Shown: piece after piece, positions 34,130-43,416 of the stretch
Position numbering within the stretch: position 1 is the first letter of the stretch
Layout: the number at the start of each line of letters is the position of its first letter
Assembly (NCBI RefSeq): GCF_004765805.1
Contig: NZ_SBIU01000005.1
Coordinates: 1-64,000, forward strand
DNA from: Halorussus halobius
Lineage (GTDB): Archaea; Halobacteriota; Halobacteria; Halobacteriales; Haladaptataceae
Direction: 5' to 3'
Length of the DNA stretch: 64,000 nt
The notes under the pieces: generated by a model
Databases searched by the model: none
The model's input: the letters and a program-made list of their open reading frames with translations, nothing else
Told to the model about the DNA's origin: nothing
Position numbers and translations under genes: made by a program

Positions 34130-35041
34130 CTACTCCAGCTTCTCGGCCGCGCCCCGTTCGACCAGCGGCTCGGCGTTCGCCGCCGGCAGGGTCACGACGT
34201 CCTCGCTGGCGAGGTCGTAGGTGCGCTCGTCCACGCCGAATATCTCGCCCACGTCGTCTGTGACCCGGACGGTCGTGCGCTCGGCGAGGCCGGCGAGCGG
34301 GTCGGTCGCGTCGGCCGCGTCGTCGGCTCCTGCGCCGGCCGACGGCGCGACCTCCTCGCCCGAGTCCGCCCCGTCGCCGGCCGGGGAACCGTCGGCCGCC
34401 CCGTCACCGACGACCGCGCCGGCCTCCGCGCTCGGGCGCGCCGACTCGGACGCGCCAGTCGCGTTCGAGGCCGCCGCCCCGGCCGAGTCGGAGCCGACCG
34501 GCGGCCCGTCGCCGCCCATCACGTCCGCCGGGCTCACGTCCGGCGCGCCCGCGTCCTCGGTGGCGGGCGGGCTCCCGGCGTCGCCCGCCGCCGGAGCGGT
34601 TCGGGCGTCACCGCTCGCCGGGTCGGTCGTCGCGGTGGCTTCCGAGCGCTCGTCCCCTTCGAGCACGTCGAGGACCGACTGCTTGTTGGCGTCTATCCGC
34701 GCGACCAGCTCGTCGAACAGCTCGCGCTCCTCGGCCGTCAGCCCATCCGGGTCGCCCCCGAGGTCCATCGCGGCGAGGCTGGCGCGCTTGACCACCTTGC
34801 CGACCCGGCGCTCGTAGAGACCCTCGGCTACCGCCTCGGCGGTCTCTATCTCGTCGGTGAGCCGACGAACCTCCGGGTCGTCGATGGCCCGGCCGGCCGC
34901 GCGGTCTATCGCGCGGTCGCGGCGCTCGCGCAGGTCGGCCACGTAGTCGGCCACGTCGGCGTAGAACGACTCCCGCAGGTGCTGGAGGCTGTCCTTCGAG
35001 CGCTCCTTGCTCTGTACCGTGCGGAGTTCGTCCAAGTCCAT
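34130..35041 (-). CDS. GINS complex subunit GINS51 (Gins15)
   Basis: 303 residues. N-terminal A domain (1-115: MDLDELRTVQSKERSKDSLQHLRESFYADVADYVADLRERR...) is the archaeal GINS51 helical module; the C-terminal B domain is the last ~45 residues (TVRVTDDVGEIFGVDERTYDLASEDVVTLPAANAEPLVERGAAEKL). Between them lies a disordered ~130-residue Ala/Gly/Asp/Pro linker, unusually long. Acts in the CMG-like replicative helicase with MCM and RecJ/Cdc45. Ten bases downstream of priS on the same strand, the conserved archaeal arrangement. Confidence 0.88.
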   Translation of the reverse strand: MDLDELRTVQSKERSKDSLQHLRESFYADVADYVADLRERRDRAIDRAAGRAIDDPEVRRLTDEIETAEAVAEGLYERRVGKVVKRASLAAMDLGGDPDGLTAEERELFDELVARIDANKQSVLDVLEGDERSEATATTDPASGDARTAPAAGDAGSPPATEDAGAPDVSPADVMGGDGPPVGSDSAGAAASNATGASESARPSAEAGAVVGDGAADGSPAGDGADSGEEVAPSAGAGADDAADATDPLAGLAERTTVRVTDDVGEIFGVDERTYDLASEDVVTLPAANAEPLVERGAAEKLE

Positions 35042-35051
35042 GGTTTGTGGG

Positions 35052-36254
35052 TCACTCGCGTCCCTTCTCGGCCCGCCCGCTCGCCATCAGGAACACGGCG
35101 ACGTATTCCGGAACCGATACGTCACCCTCCGGGAGCGTAAAGCTTTCGTCGCGAAGCGCGACCGACCCGGGGTCGGTTACCTCGACCGCCACGTCGTGAC
35201 CGACGAACGTGTCGGCGACCGCGTCGACGAGCGGGTCGAACGAGTCGACGTCGTCGAGGGGAACGCGGGTGACCTCCAGCCCGGTCCCGCCGTGGAGGCT
35301 GCCCGGCAGCCGGATGAGCCGCCGGAGGTCGGTGGTGACCGGTTCGTCGATGGCGGCCGACTCGTCGGCCACGACCCGCTCGGTCGTCACCGTCGCGAGC
35401 TGGCGGATGCCCGGCCCGCCCCGTTCGAGGTTGCCGGCCGCCAGCGTCTCGTAGTCGTCCGAGACCGCACCGAGGATGGTGGTCGCCCGGCTCTCGCCGA
35501 TGCGGTCGAACTCCTGCAATCGGTCGAGCGCCTCCTCCTCGGGCAGTTCGAGCAGCTCGTCGGCCAGCGCCAGCATCGCGCGGTGGACCCGGCGACCCCA
35601 CCCGCCGTCGGTGTCGAGCACGCGCCGGGTCGCGGTGGTGCCCATCTCCGTGCGCTGGAGGGCGTCGAGTTCGACCCCCTCGCCCCGGACGTAGTCGACG
35701 ATCTCCCGGCGGGCGTCCCGACCGAGGTCGCCGACGCCCTCGTCGCGGACGTGAACGTGGTAGCCCCGGCCGCCCGAGAAGACGGCGGTGAGGTCCTCGA
35801 ACCCGAAGTCGCTCGTGAGGAAGTCGAGCAGGTCCCGAAGTTCCGCCTTCCCGCGGGCCAGCATCTCGCCGTAGGCGTCGCGCTGGGGGTCGACCCCCGA
35901 CAGGTGGTCGGCGTCGATGTCGAACACGAGGTCCGACTCGCGCCACCCCTTCGCGTCCATGTCGTCCGCGCCGGGGTCGTCGTAGCGTCCGGCCGAGAAG
36001 TAGACGTGGCGCGGACGCTCGCGCCGGAGGAAATCGCCCACCTCGCCCAGTTCCAGCAGCGACTGGTGGCGGACCATCCGGGTAGAGCCGTCGGTCCACG
36101 GGATGTACCCCCACTCGCGCGCGTCGGCCTCGGGCGGAAGCGGGAGGTCGGCCCGGCGTTCCCGGGTCGAGTCGCCGGACCCGGCGTCCCGCGTCTCCCG
36201 CCGGTAGTGGTCGCGGAACCGGCCCCGGAGGTACGCTCGGGTTCGCTCTTCCAT
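35052..36254 (-). CDS. priS: DNA primase small (catalytic) subunit PriS
   Basis: 400 residues from MEERTRAYLRGRF. Catalytic Asp112 and Asp114 in VFDIDAD, nucleotide-binding SGGRGYHVHV, and RLPGSLHGGTGL near the C terminus are diagnostic of archaeal/eukaryotic PriS. Makes RNA/DNA primers with PriL (not in this window). Start selected because homology begins at this Met; the 28 extra upstream residues are low-complexity. Operon with GINS51. Confidence 0.95.
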   Translation of the reverse strand: MEERTRAYLRGRFRDHYRRETRDAGSGDSTRERRADLPLPPEADAREWGYIPWTDGSTRMVRHQSLLELGEVGDFLRRERPRHVYFSAGRYDDPGADDMDAKGWRESDLVFDIDADHLSGVDPQRDAYGEMLARGKAELRDLLDFLTSDFGFEDLTAVFSGGRGYHVHVRDEGVGDLGRDARREIVDYVRGEGVELDALQRTEMGTTATRRVLDTDGGWGRRVHRAMLALADELLELPEEEALDRLQEFDRIGESRATTILGAVSDDYETLAAGNLERGGPGIRQLATVTTERVVADESAAIDEPVTTDLRRLIRLPGSLHGGTGLEVTRVPLDDVDSFDPLVDAVADTFVGHDVAVEVTDPGSVALRDESFTLPEGDVSVPEYVAVFLMASGRAEKGRE

Positions 36255-36376
36255 CGCCTCGAACTGACGCGGCCGCAGGGATAAATCGTTGTTGGAACCG
36301 CGCCCGTCCGTCTCGCGGCGTCGACCGGGACCGGCCATCCGACCTTTTTTCGCGGTCCGAACCCAACTCCGTCAGC

Positions 36377-36808
36377 ATGACCGACGCGACCGACGCGCTC
36401 GAACCGGGCGAGACCGTCCGCGAGCGACTCGCCCTCCGGACCGGCGGGTCGGTGACCGTGACCGACGACCGACTGCTCGTGGCCGCCGACGGGGACCTCA
36501 CGCGAATCGCACTCGAGGAGGTGGCCGAAGTCACGGTCGAGGAGTTCGACCACTGGCTCGGCGTGCTGAGCGTCGCGCTCGTCGGATACGGCCTCTACTC
36601 GGTCTCCCGAAACGTCGCGCTGGGACTCGCGTTCGTCGCGGTCGGCGCTGGGGGTTGCTACTGGACCTACCGGAAGCGCGGGAAGGCCCGCATCGAGGTG
36701 GCCGGACGCTCGCGACCAATCTCGGTGTTCCCGACCGAGACGGACGCGCTCGTCGCCGCGCTGGACCCGGCGATGGCTGCGGACGGCGACGCTTCGGGCG
36801 ACGCGTAA
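36377..36808 (+). CDS. PH-like domain membrane protein
   Basis: 143 residues. N terminus ETVRERLALRTGGSVTVTDDRLLVAADGDLTRIALEEVAEVTVEEFD resembles a bacterial PH-like (bPH) sheet. Two hydrophobic helices follow (about 58-78 and 80-97), then a second short beta segment ARIEVAGRSRPISVFPTETDALVAAL. Function unknown. Divergent from priS. Confidence 0.72.
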   Translation: MTDATDALEPGETVRERLALRTGGSVTVTDDRLLVAADGDLTRIALEEVAEVTVEEFDHWLGVLSVALVGYGLYSVSRNVALGLAFVAVGAGGCYWTYRKRGKARIEVAGRSRPISVFPTETDALVAALDPAMAADGDASGDA

Positions 36809-36892
36809 TCCCGCCCGAGCGTGGGCAGTACCGGGCTCGACAGCGTCCCAATCGACTCGGTCCGCGAGCGAGAATCGACCGCAATCCGGCTC

Positions 36893-38545
36893 CTACTTCA
36901 CTTCCCGCTTCCGACGGACGACTGCCGCACCGACGAGCGCCGCGCTCAACCCGACGAAGACGAACGGCACGCCGGCGTCGAGACTGCCGGCGGTCGTGCC
37001 AAGGAAGTCGACCGGCTCCCCGCCGTTCAGCGGTCCGACGTACCACAGCATCAGGTACGACACCTCGAACAGCCACGACGACCGGCTCCACATCCCCGCC
37101 GCGACCGCCAGCGACGGCGCGAACAGCGCGCCGCTCGCGAGGCCGAGCAACGCGGTCACCTGCCCCGTCCCGGCGAACAACGCCACGAGACCGCTACTGA
37201 CGCCGACGGCCACGACGACGCCCGCGACCCACTCGGCGAGGAGCTGTCTGACCGGATAGCTCGACGAGAGCACGAGGTCGGTCGTCCGATGCTTGACCGC
37301 CCGCGTCCCGAGGTCCGACCAGACGAACACCGGCCAGACGAACGCCAGCGGGACCAACAGCCCGCGAGCGACGTCGGGCACGCCGCTCGACGAGCCGGCG
37401 TTCGCGAGCAGTCCGACCGGGGCAACGACCAGCGCGAGGACGCCGGCGTACCACCACCAGCGCCGGCCCCGGACCGCGAGGCGAAGCTCCGCCGTCGCGA
37501 GTCGCCGAAATCCGCCGGCATTCCTGTTGTCGACCCGCGTCAGCGACAGCGAGTCGACCGACGGGGCGTCGCTCGGCTCGGCGGTCGACTCGTCGCCGCG
37601 CCCGAACGCAGGTAACAGGGCCGTCACTCGCGACCAGCGGCCGGATTCGCTCGACTCGGTCCGCGACCGGGGTCGCTCCAACGGTATCGCGGCCGCAAGC
37701 AGGACGGCGACTGCGGGCACCGCGAGCGCCGCCCGCTGGACGTATATCCACAGCGGCCACGCCCGTCCGTCGTAGCGGAAGGTCAGTTCGTCGCCGGTCA
37801 GCGTCCCGAACGACGGGAGCACCCCCGCCGCGTCGGGAGCCGCCTGGAAGAGTGCGTCCGCAGTCAGCGCGTAGACGGCGAGGTGCCCCACGACGTCGGC
37901 CGCTCGGACCGCCGCCGGTAGTTCGCTCGGGAGCTGCCCCTCGGCGGCGGCGATTCCGGCGAGCGCGAACGTCGCGAGGAAGAAGTACCCGACGTTCCCG
38001 AGCGTTCCGTCCAGCCGGCCGACGCTCTCGAACAACAGCGCGACCGCTCCGACGAGCGCGGCCAGCGGAAGCCCCAGCGCGAGTATCGGGCCGACCAACG
38101 CGAGCGGTTTCGTCGGCCCGACTCCGTGGACGACGTGGTTGACGACCGTGGCGAAGCCGAGCGCGAGCAGGACGACCGCGCCGAGTCCGACGTTGCTCAG
38201 CCACTTTCCGACGAGATAGGCTCGGTCGGATATCGTGGTGCTCGCGGTCAACTGGTCGACGCCGTGGTGGCTGTCGCGGGCGACCGCTCCCTTCATCAGA
38301 TAGAACCCGGCGAACAGCATCACCATCGAGGCGGTCATCCCCGCCTTCAGCCCGACGAGCGGTGCCGTGTCGACGCCGTGGACGTTCGTGAGCGAGTCGC
38401 CGTCGCTCAGCTGGTAGGCGAGTTCGATCTGGCCGACGTTGACCAGATAACCCAGATACGCCACGACCGCGAGTACCACGAGTAGCCGTCGCGAGCGCAC
38501 TCGCTGGAGGAAGTCCGCTCGTGCGACGTGGTAGGTTCGGCGCAC
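36893..38545 (-). CDS. ABC-2 type transporter permease
   Basis: 550 residues with about 12 hydrophobic segments in two similar halves. The first starts FLQRVRSRRLLVVLAVVAYLGYLV; the second starts ELRLAVRGRRWWWYAGVLALVVAPVG. An acidic cytoplasmic linker (about 295-350) separates them. The layout fits a fused ABC-2 exporter membrane subunit. Cargo unknown. Follows the ATPase gene after one base; same operon. Confidence 0.88.
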   Translation of the reverse strand: MRRTYHVARADFLQRVRSRRLLVVLAVVAYLGYLVNVGQIELAYQLSDGDSLTNVHGVDTAPLVGLKAGMTASMVMLFAGFYLMKGAVARDSHHGVDQLTASTTISDRAYLVGKWLSNVGLGAVVLLALGFATVVNHVVHGVGPTKPLALVGPILALGLPLAALVGAVALLFESVGRLDGTLGNVGYFFLATFALAGIAAAEGQLPSELPAAVRAADVVGHLAVYALTADALFQAAPDAAGVLPSFGTLTGDELTFRYDGRAWPLWIYVQRAALAVPAVAVLLAAAIPLERPRSRTESSESGRWSRVTALLPAFGRGDESTAEPSDAPSVDSLSLTRVDNRNAGGFRRLATAELRLAVRGRRWWWYAGVLALVVAPVGLLANAGSSSGVPDVARGLLVPLAFVWPVFVWSDLGTRAVKHRTTDLVLSSSYPVRQLLAEWVAGVVVAVGVSSGLVALFAGTGQVTALLGLASGALFAPSLAVAAGMWSRSSWLFEVSYLMLWYVGPLNGGEPVDFLGTTAGSLDAGVPFVFVGLSAALVGAAVVRRKREVK

Positions 38546-38546
38546 G

Positions 38547-39422
38547 TCACACCCCGCTCGGTTGGTCGACCGTGTCGAGGTACGCGTCTTCGAGCGTCGC
38601 CGAGACCGGCTCGGCGTCCTCGACGGGTCGCTCGTCCGCGAGCAGTCGGACGCTGACCCCGTCCGAGCGCTGGACGGTACTGCACACCTGATACTGCTCG
38701 CGAAGTTCGGTGAGGTCCGAAGGGGTCACGAGACACTCGTACACCGTCCCCGAGACCCGGTCGACGAGCGTTTCGACCGATTCGTGTGCGACCACCCGCC
38801 CGTCGTCGAGGATGGCGATCTCGTTCGCGGTCGCCTCGACGTCCGGGACGATGTGGGTCGAGAGGACGACGACCCGGTCGCTCGCGGTGTTCGTCAGCGC
38901 ACTCCGCAACCGGACGCGCTCCTCGGGGTCCAACCCCACCGTGGGTTCGTCGACCACGAGGAGGTCCGGGTCGTTGAGCAGCGCCTGCGCGATGCCGACC
39001 CGCTGTCGCATCCCGCCCGAGAAGGTCTTTATCTTGCGGTCTCTGACGTGAACGAGGTTGGTCAGCGCGAGCATCTCGTCGATGCGGGCGCTGGTCGTCT
39101 CGGCGTCGAGGCCGCGCAGAGCGCCGACGTACTCGAGGAACTCCTCGAGCGTCAGGTTCGGATACGCCCCGAAGTCCTGTGGGAGATACCCCAGCACCGA
39201 CCGGACGGCATCGGGCGACTCGACGATGTCGGTCCCGTTCCAGTAGGCCGCTCCGGCCGTCGGTTTCATCACCGTCGAGAGGATTCCCAGCAGCGTCGAC
39301 TTGCCCGCACCGTTCGGTCCGAGAAGCCCGTGGATTCCCTCGCCGAGCTCGAGGGTGACGTCGCGGACGCCCCACGTCTCCTCGCCGTACCGCTTCCCGA
39401 GGCCCTCCGTGCGGAGTTTCAC
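38547..39422 (-). CDS. ABC transporter ATP-binding protein (ABC-2 exporter)
   Basis: 291 residues from GTG. Walker A GPNGAGKST near 38-46, Q-loop YLPQDFG, signature FSGGMRQRVGIAQALL, Walker B LLVVDEPTVGLDP, switch His in VVLSTHIV. The ~70-residue C-terminal extension (YECLVTPSDLTELREQYQVCST...) is typical of ABC-2 exporter ATPases. Operon partner of the 550-residue permease. A TTTTATAAGTA (minus strand) at about 39536-39546 would give a leader near 90 nt. Confidence 0.92.
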   Translation of the reverse strand: MKLRTEGLGKRYGEETWGVRDVTLELGEGIHGLLGPNGAGKSTLLGILSTVMKPTAGAAYWNGTDIVESPDAVRSVLGYLPQDFGAYPNLTLEEFLEYVGALRGLDAETTSARIDEMLALTNLVHVRDRKIKTFSGGMRQRVGIAQALLNDPDLLVVDEPTVGLDPEERVRLRSALTNTASDRVVVLSTHIVPDVEATANEIAILDDGRVVAHESVETLVDRVSGTVYECLVTPSDLTELREQYQVCSTVQRSDGVSVRLLADERPVEDAEPVSATLEDAYLDTVDQPSGV

Positions 39423-39796
39423 GAGCGCCCACCTCGGAGCCGCGGGGCGCTCGCGCTCGACGGCGGGCCGATGGGACGTCTATCCGCGGTTCCGGACTGC
39501 TCTGGGGCGGGGCGATGGAGGGGTGTCACGATGGGGTACTTATAAAATACATCTGATAAATATACCGGTTCGTTCATTCACGGTTCGTCACGCTTGCACG
39601 AACGACGGGTCGAGCAGTGGGCTGGCTGCCAACCAGCGTGACGCCCCTCTCACCGCAGCGGGAGCAGAAATTCGGTACTAGAGTTTAACTGCGAAGCCGG
39701 GACGAAAGGGAGCCGTGAGCTGAGAACCGCCGCGAGGGGTCGAGGCGGGAGCGCGGTGCGCCCCTCGCGGTCGACGACGCACGCGCCGCCTGCTCG
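39423..39796. other. Gene-free region between the ABC operon and gatB
   Basis: 374 bases without a credible gene. An AT-rich island at 39536-39564 contains a good minus-strand TATA element for the ABC operon. The rest is GC-rich with no clear repeat. Confidence 0.6.
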
Positions 39797-41284
39797 CTAC
39801 TCGTCCAGTCGCTCGCGCAGTAGCCCGTTCACCGAGCCGGGGTCGGCACTCCCGCCGGTCTTGGCCATCACCTGTCCGACGAGGAAGTTGAGCGCGCCGT
39901 CCTCGCCGGCGTGGTAGTCCTCGACGGCGTCAGGGTTCTCCTCGATGGCCTCGCCGACGGCACCTTCGACCTCGCCCTCGTCGGCCTTCCCCAGCCCCTC
40001 GCGCTCGATGACCGTCTCGGGGTCGTCGCCGTCGTCGAGCATCTCGCGGAGGACGACCTCCTCGGCGTTCTTGGTCGTGATCTCCCCGGTAGCGACCAGT
40101 TCGACCAGGTGCTTGAACTCGCCGAGCCGGGCTTCGACGTCGGTGATCGCCATGTCGCGGTAGTTGAGCTCGCCGAGCAGGTTGTCCGCGACCCACGTCG
40201 CGGCGAGGTCTGGGTCGTACTCGGCGGCCACGTCCTCGTAGAAGTCCGCGACCTGCTTGGTCGAGGTGAGCTTGCTCGCGGCTTCACCGCTCAGACCGTA
40301 CTCCTCGCGGAACCGCTCGCGGCGGGCGTCGGGCAGTTCCGGAATCTCCAACCGCTCCTTCCAGTCGCTGACCCGCAGCGGCGGCAGGTCGGCTTCCCGG
40401 AAGTACCGGTAGTCCTTCTCGGCCTCCTTCGAGCGCATCGAGACGGTGATGCCGCGGCTCTCGTCCCAGTGGCGGGTCTCCTGGGCGACCTCCCGGCCGC
40501 GCTCGACCGCGTTCTTCTGCCGGGTCGCCTCGTAGGAGAGGGCCTTCTGTGCGCCCTTGTGGCTGGAGATGTTCTTGACCTCGGTCCGGTTCGCGGCTTC
40601 GAGCGCCTCCTCGTCGATATCGCCGTTCTCGCCGATGTCGCCGGCGTCCACGACGCTGAGGTTGGCGTCGATGCGGAGGCTCCCGTCGCGCTGGCTGTCG
40701 AACACGCCGAGGTACTCCAGGACCTCTTCGAGTTTCGCGAGAAACGCCCGGACCTCGTCGGCACTCCGGAAGTCCGGCTCGGTCACGACCTCCATCAGCG
40801 GAACGCCCGCCCGGTTGTAGTCGACCAGCGTGTAATCGGCGGCGTCGATACTTCCCCCCTCGTGCTGGAGGCTTCCCGGGTCCTCCTCGAGGTGGGCGCG
40901 CTGGATGCCCACGGTCCGGCGCTCGCCGTCGACCTCGACGGCGAGTTCGCCGTCCCGGCAGATGGGTGCGTCGTACTGGGTGATCTGGAACCCCTTGGGG
41001 AGGTCCGGGTAGAAGTAGTTCTTCCGGTGGAAGGTCGTCTCCGACGGGATGTCGGCGTCGATGGCCTTCCCGACCTTGACGGCGGATTCGACGGCCGCTT
41101 CGTTCAGCACGGGGAGCGCACCGGGCAGCCCGAGACACACCGGACAGGTGTGGGTGTTCGGCTCGTCGTCGGCCACCTCGGTCGAACACCCGCAGAAGAT
41201 TTTCGTGTCCGTCTCCAGTTGTACGTGGACCTCCAGTCCTATCACGACCGCGAGGTCCGCCCGCTGGGCAGCCTGTGCAGTCAT
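39797..41284 (-). CDS. gatB: Aspartyl/glutamyl-tRNA amidotransferase subunit B
   Basis: 495 residues from ATG (a GTG one codon upstream is also possible). Part of GatCAB, which converts Glu-tRNA(Gln) and Asp-tRNA(Asn) to the amides. IGLEVHVQLETDTKIFCGC at the N terminus, zinc Cys pairs CGC...CPVCLGLPGALPVLN, RKNYFYPDLPKGFQITQYDAPI, and the C-terminal YqeY-like domain with NFLVGQVMAKTGGSADPG. GatA and GatC are not in the window. Confidence 0.96.
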   Translation of the reverse strand: MTAQAAQRADLAVVIGLEVHVQLETDTKIFCGCSTEVADDEPNTHTCPVCLGLPGALPVLNEAAVESAVKVGKAIDADIPSETTFHRKNYFYPDLPKGFQITQYDAPICRDGELAVEVDGERRTVGIQRAHLEEDPGSLQHEGGSIDAADYTLVDYNRAGVPLMEVVTEPDFRSADEVRAFLAKLEEVLEYLGVFDSQRDGSLRIDANLSVVDAGDIGENGDIDEEALEAANRTEVKNISSHKGAQKALSYEATRQKNAVERGREVAQETRHWDESRGITVSMRSKEAEKDYRYFREADLPPLRVSDWKERLEIPELPDARRERFREEYGLSGEAASKLTSTKQVADFYEDVAAEYDPDLAATWVADNLLGELNYRDMAITDVEARLGEFKHLVELVATGEITTKNAEEVVLREMLDDGDDPETVIEREGLGKADEGEVEGAVGEAIEENPDAVEDYHAGEDGALNFLVGQVMAKTGGSADPGSVNGLLRERLDE

Positions 41285-41373
41285 CACGGTCCCGTTGTCG
41301 GCGGGGGCGCTAAAGGCTAACGAACGGACGTTCAGCAGGGTTCATTACCCCGGGGTGAGCAAGTTCAAGAACC

Positions 41374-43041
41374 GTGAAGGCTCGGACCCGGTTCGGCGTG
41401 TTGATGCTGGTAGTCACGCTCGCGCTGGGCGGCGTGGTCTACGGCCAGCTCGAACTGGCGAAAGACCGTGCGATGTCCCAGGTCGAGGAGAACGTCGACC
41501 AGACAGCCGTCCAGACCGCCGACCAGATCGACGCCCAGATACGGCAGGAAACGGACTACGTCGAGTTCTACGGGTCCCAGCCTGCGGCCAGCAACTTCAA
41601 TCGAAGCGACCAGTTCCTCGAACAGATTCTGACCAATCCTCGCATCCTCGCGGCACACATCGTCGCGTCGAACGGAACCGTCGTCGCATTCCGGGGCGAC
41701 GTCACCCCGGAGGTGCGGCGAGCGAAACTGGGGGACGATTTCAGCAACCGGTCTTACGTCCAGCGCACTACCCGGACCGGGGACCTGTACGTGACCGACC
41801 CGTACCGCGCGAACGAGAGCGACCAGTACGTCGTGGTCGTCAGCGCGCCTATCTTCGAGGACGGGGAAATCGTCGCCGTCCTCGCGGCTGGCCTGCCGGT
41901 CGACGAGTTCACGTTCCTGCCGATGGTCCAGTCGCTGGAGACGGATACGCGCTCGGTGTCGGTCACCGCCGACGGTCGGGTGCTCTACGACTCGAACACC
42001 TCGGTCGCCGACGGGGTGGCGAGTACTGCGACCGTCGACTCCACCGGCTGGACCGTCCGCGTCACGCAGGACCGGTCGACGCTGGACGATCGGCTCCAGG
42101 AGATGGCCATCGTACAGGCGGCGAGCCTGGTGGTGGTACTGGCGCTCGTCATCGGCTTCGCCGTCTGGGAGTACAACGCCAACATCAGGCAGGCCGAGAA
42201 GCTCCTGGATGGCTTCCGTGCGCTCCGGGACGGTGATTACGACCACTCCCCGGAACTCGCGTCCGGCGAGGAGTGGCACCAGATTCGCGAGGGGTTCGAC
42301 GAAATCGCGTCGTCGTTGGCCGACCGCGAAGCCGAACTCGAGGAGCGCGAGCAGCGCCTCCAGGTGTTCAACCGTGTACTCCGTCACAACCTCCGCAACG
42401 ACGTCACCGTGGTCGTCAACTACGCCGAGTTCGTGGCCGAACGGACGGACGACCCCGCCATCCGGGAGGCGGCCGAGAAGATCGCGTCCCACGGCTGGGA
42501 CCTCGTGGACATGAGCGAGAAGGCCAGCCGAATCGAGACGTCGATGCAGGGCGAGGACCCCGGACCGACGCCGGTCGACGTGTCGGCGGTCGCGGCCGAG
42601 GCGGCCGCGGAGGTCGATGCGGCCTACCCGGAGGCCGACGTCTCGGTCGACGTCCCCGACGAGCAGTACGCCCGTGCGACGCCCGCGTTCTCGGCCGCCG
42701 TCGAGAACGTCTGTGAGAACGCGGTCGAGCACAACAACGCCCCGGAGCCCGCGGTGTCGCTGACGGTCGAGACGGTCGTCGAGGCCGGCGCGGAGTGGGT
42801 CCGGGTCGCGGTGGCCGACGACGGACCGGGAATCCCGGAGCACGAGCGCATCGTCCTGACCGAGGGCCAAGAGACCGACCTCGAACACGGCAGCGGACTC
42901 GGCCTCTGGCTGGTGTACTGGGTGGTCGAGCGGTCCGGCGGTCGACTGTCGTTCGCCGAGAACGAACCGCGCGGGACCGTCGTCCGCATCGACCTGCTGC
43001 CGGCGACCGCCCCCGACCGCAGCGACGCGTCCGACCGGTGA
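41374..43041 (+). CDS. Membrane sensor histidine kinase with extracellular sensor
   Basis: 555 residues from GTG. TM1 about 7-24; extracytoplasmic Cache-like sensor about 25-245 (VSAPIFEDGEIVAVLAAGLPVDEF); TM2 about 247-268; HAMP-like region about 270-325; H-box FNRVLRHNLRNDVTVV (His near 338); N-box NVCENAVEHNNAP; G-box DDGPGIP and GSGLGLWLVYWVVE. Haloarchaeal HNLRND kinase. No response regulator gene beside it. Confidence 0.93.
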   Translation: MKARTRFGVLMLVVTLALGGVVYGQLELAKDRAMSQVEENVDQTAVQTADQIDAQIRQETDYVEFYGSQPAASNFNRSDQFLEQILTNPRILAAHIVASNGTVVAFRGDVTPEVRRAKLGDDFSNRSYVQRTTRTGDLYVTDPYRANESDQYVVVVSAPIFEDGEIVAVLAAGLPVDEFTFLPMVQSLETDTRSVSVTADGRVLYDSNTSVADGVASTATVDSTGWTVRVTQDRSTLDDRLQEMAIVQAASLVVVLALVIGFAVWEYNANIRQAEKLLDGFRALRDGDYDHSPELASGEEWHQIREGFDEIASSLADREAELEEREQRLQVFNRVLRHNLRNDVTVVVNYAEFVAERTDDPAIREAAEKIASHGWDLVDMSEKASRIETSMQGEDPGPTPVDVSAVAAEAAAEVDAAYPEADVSVDVPDEQYARATPAFSAAVENVCENAVEHNNAPEPAVSLTVETVVEAGAEWVRVAVADDGPGIPEHERIVLTEGQETDLEHGSGLGLWLVYWVVERSGGRLSFAENEPRGTVVRIDLLPATAPDRSDASDR

Positions 43042-43116
43042 CGCCGGTCGGAAAAAGTAGAGAATCTTATATACGTCTGACGTACGTTTATGGTCCCTCC
43101 GTGGCCCATCACGGAC

Positions 43117-43392
43117 ATGAGCGACCAGAGTGAGCGGATCGAGGAGCTCGAGTCCGAGGTCGAGCGACTCGAAGCCACGGTGCAGGGTCTGACCGAGGAA
43201 CTCGTCGAGGTCCACGACCGGCTCGAAACGCTAGAGGACGGGGAGACGCCGGAAGCGACGGAGACAGGTCGCGGTTCCGCCGAGGGGTCGCGCGTGCGCG
43301 AGGAAGAGAGCGACGAGGCTAAAGGCGACGAAGCCGACAACGAAGACGAGACGGGGGGCGATTCCGACGTCGGCGACGACATCATCGTGGCG
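43117..43392 (+). CDS. Small coiled-coil protein upstream of smc (DUF7518-like)
   Basis: About 92 residues from MSDQSERIEELESEVERLE. The first ~45 residues are a clear heptad coiled coil; the rest is acidic and disordered, ending DDIIVA. It lies some 20 bases before smc on the same strand. I recall this family as DUF7518. A structural partner of SMC is only inferred from position and coiled coil. Confidence 0.78.
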
Positions 43393-43416
43393 TAACGGCC
43401 CCGCGTACGAGCACCC

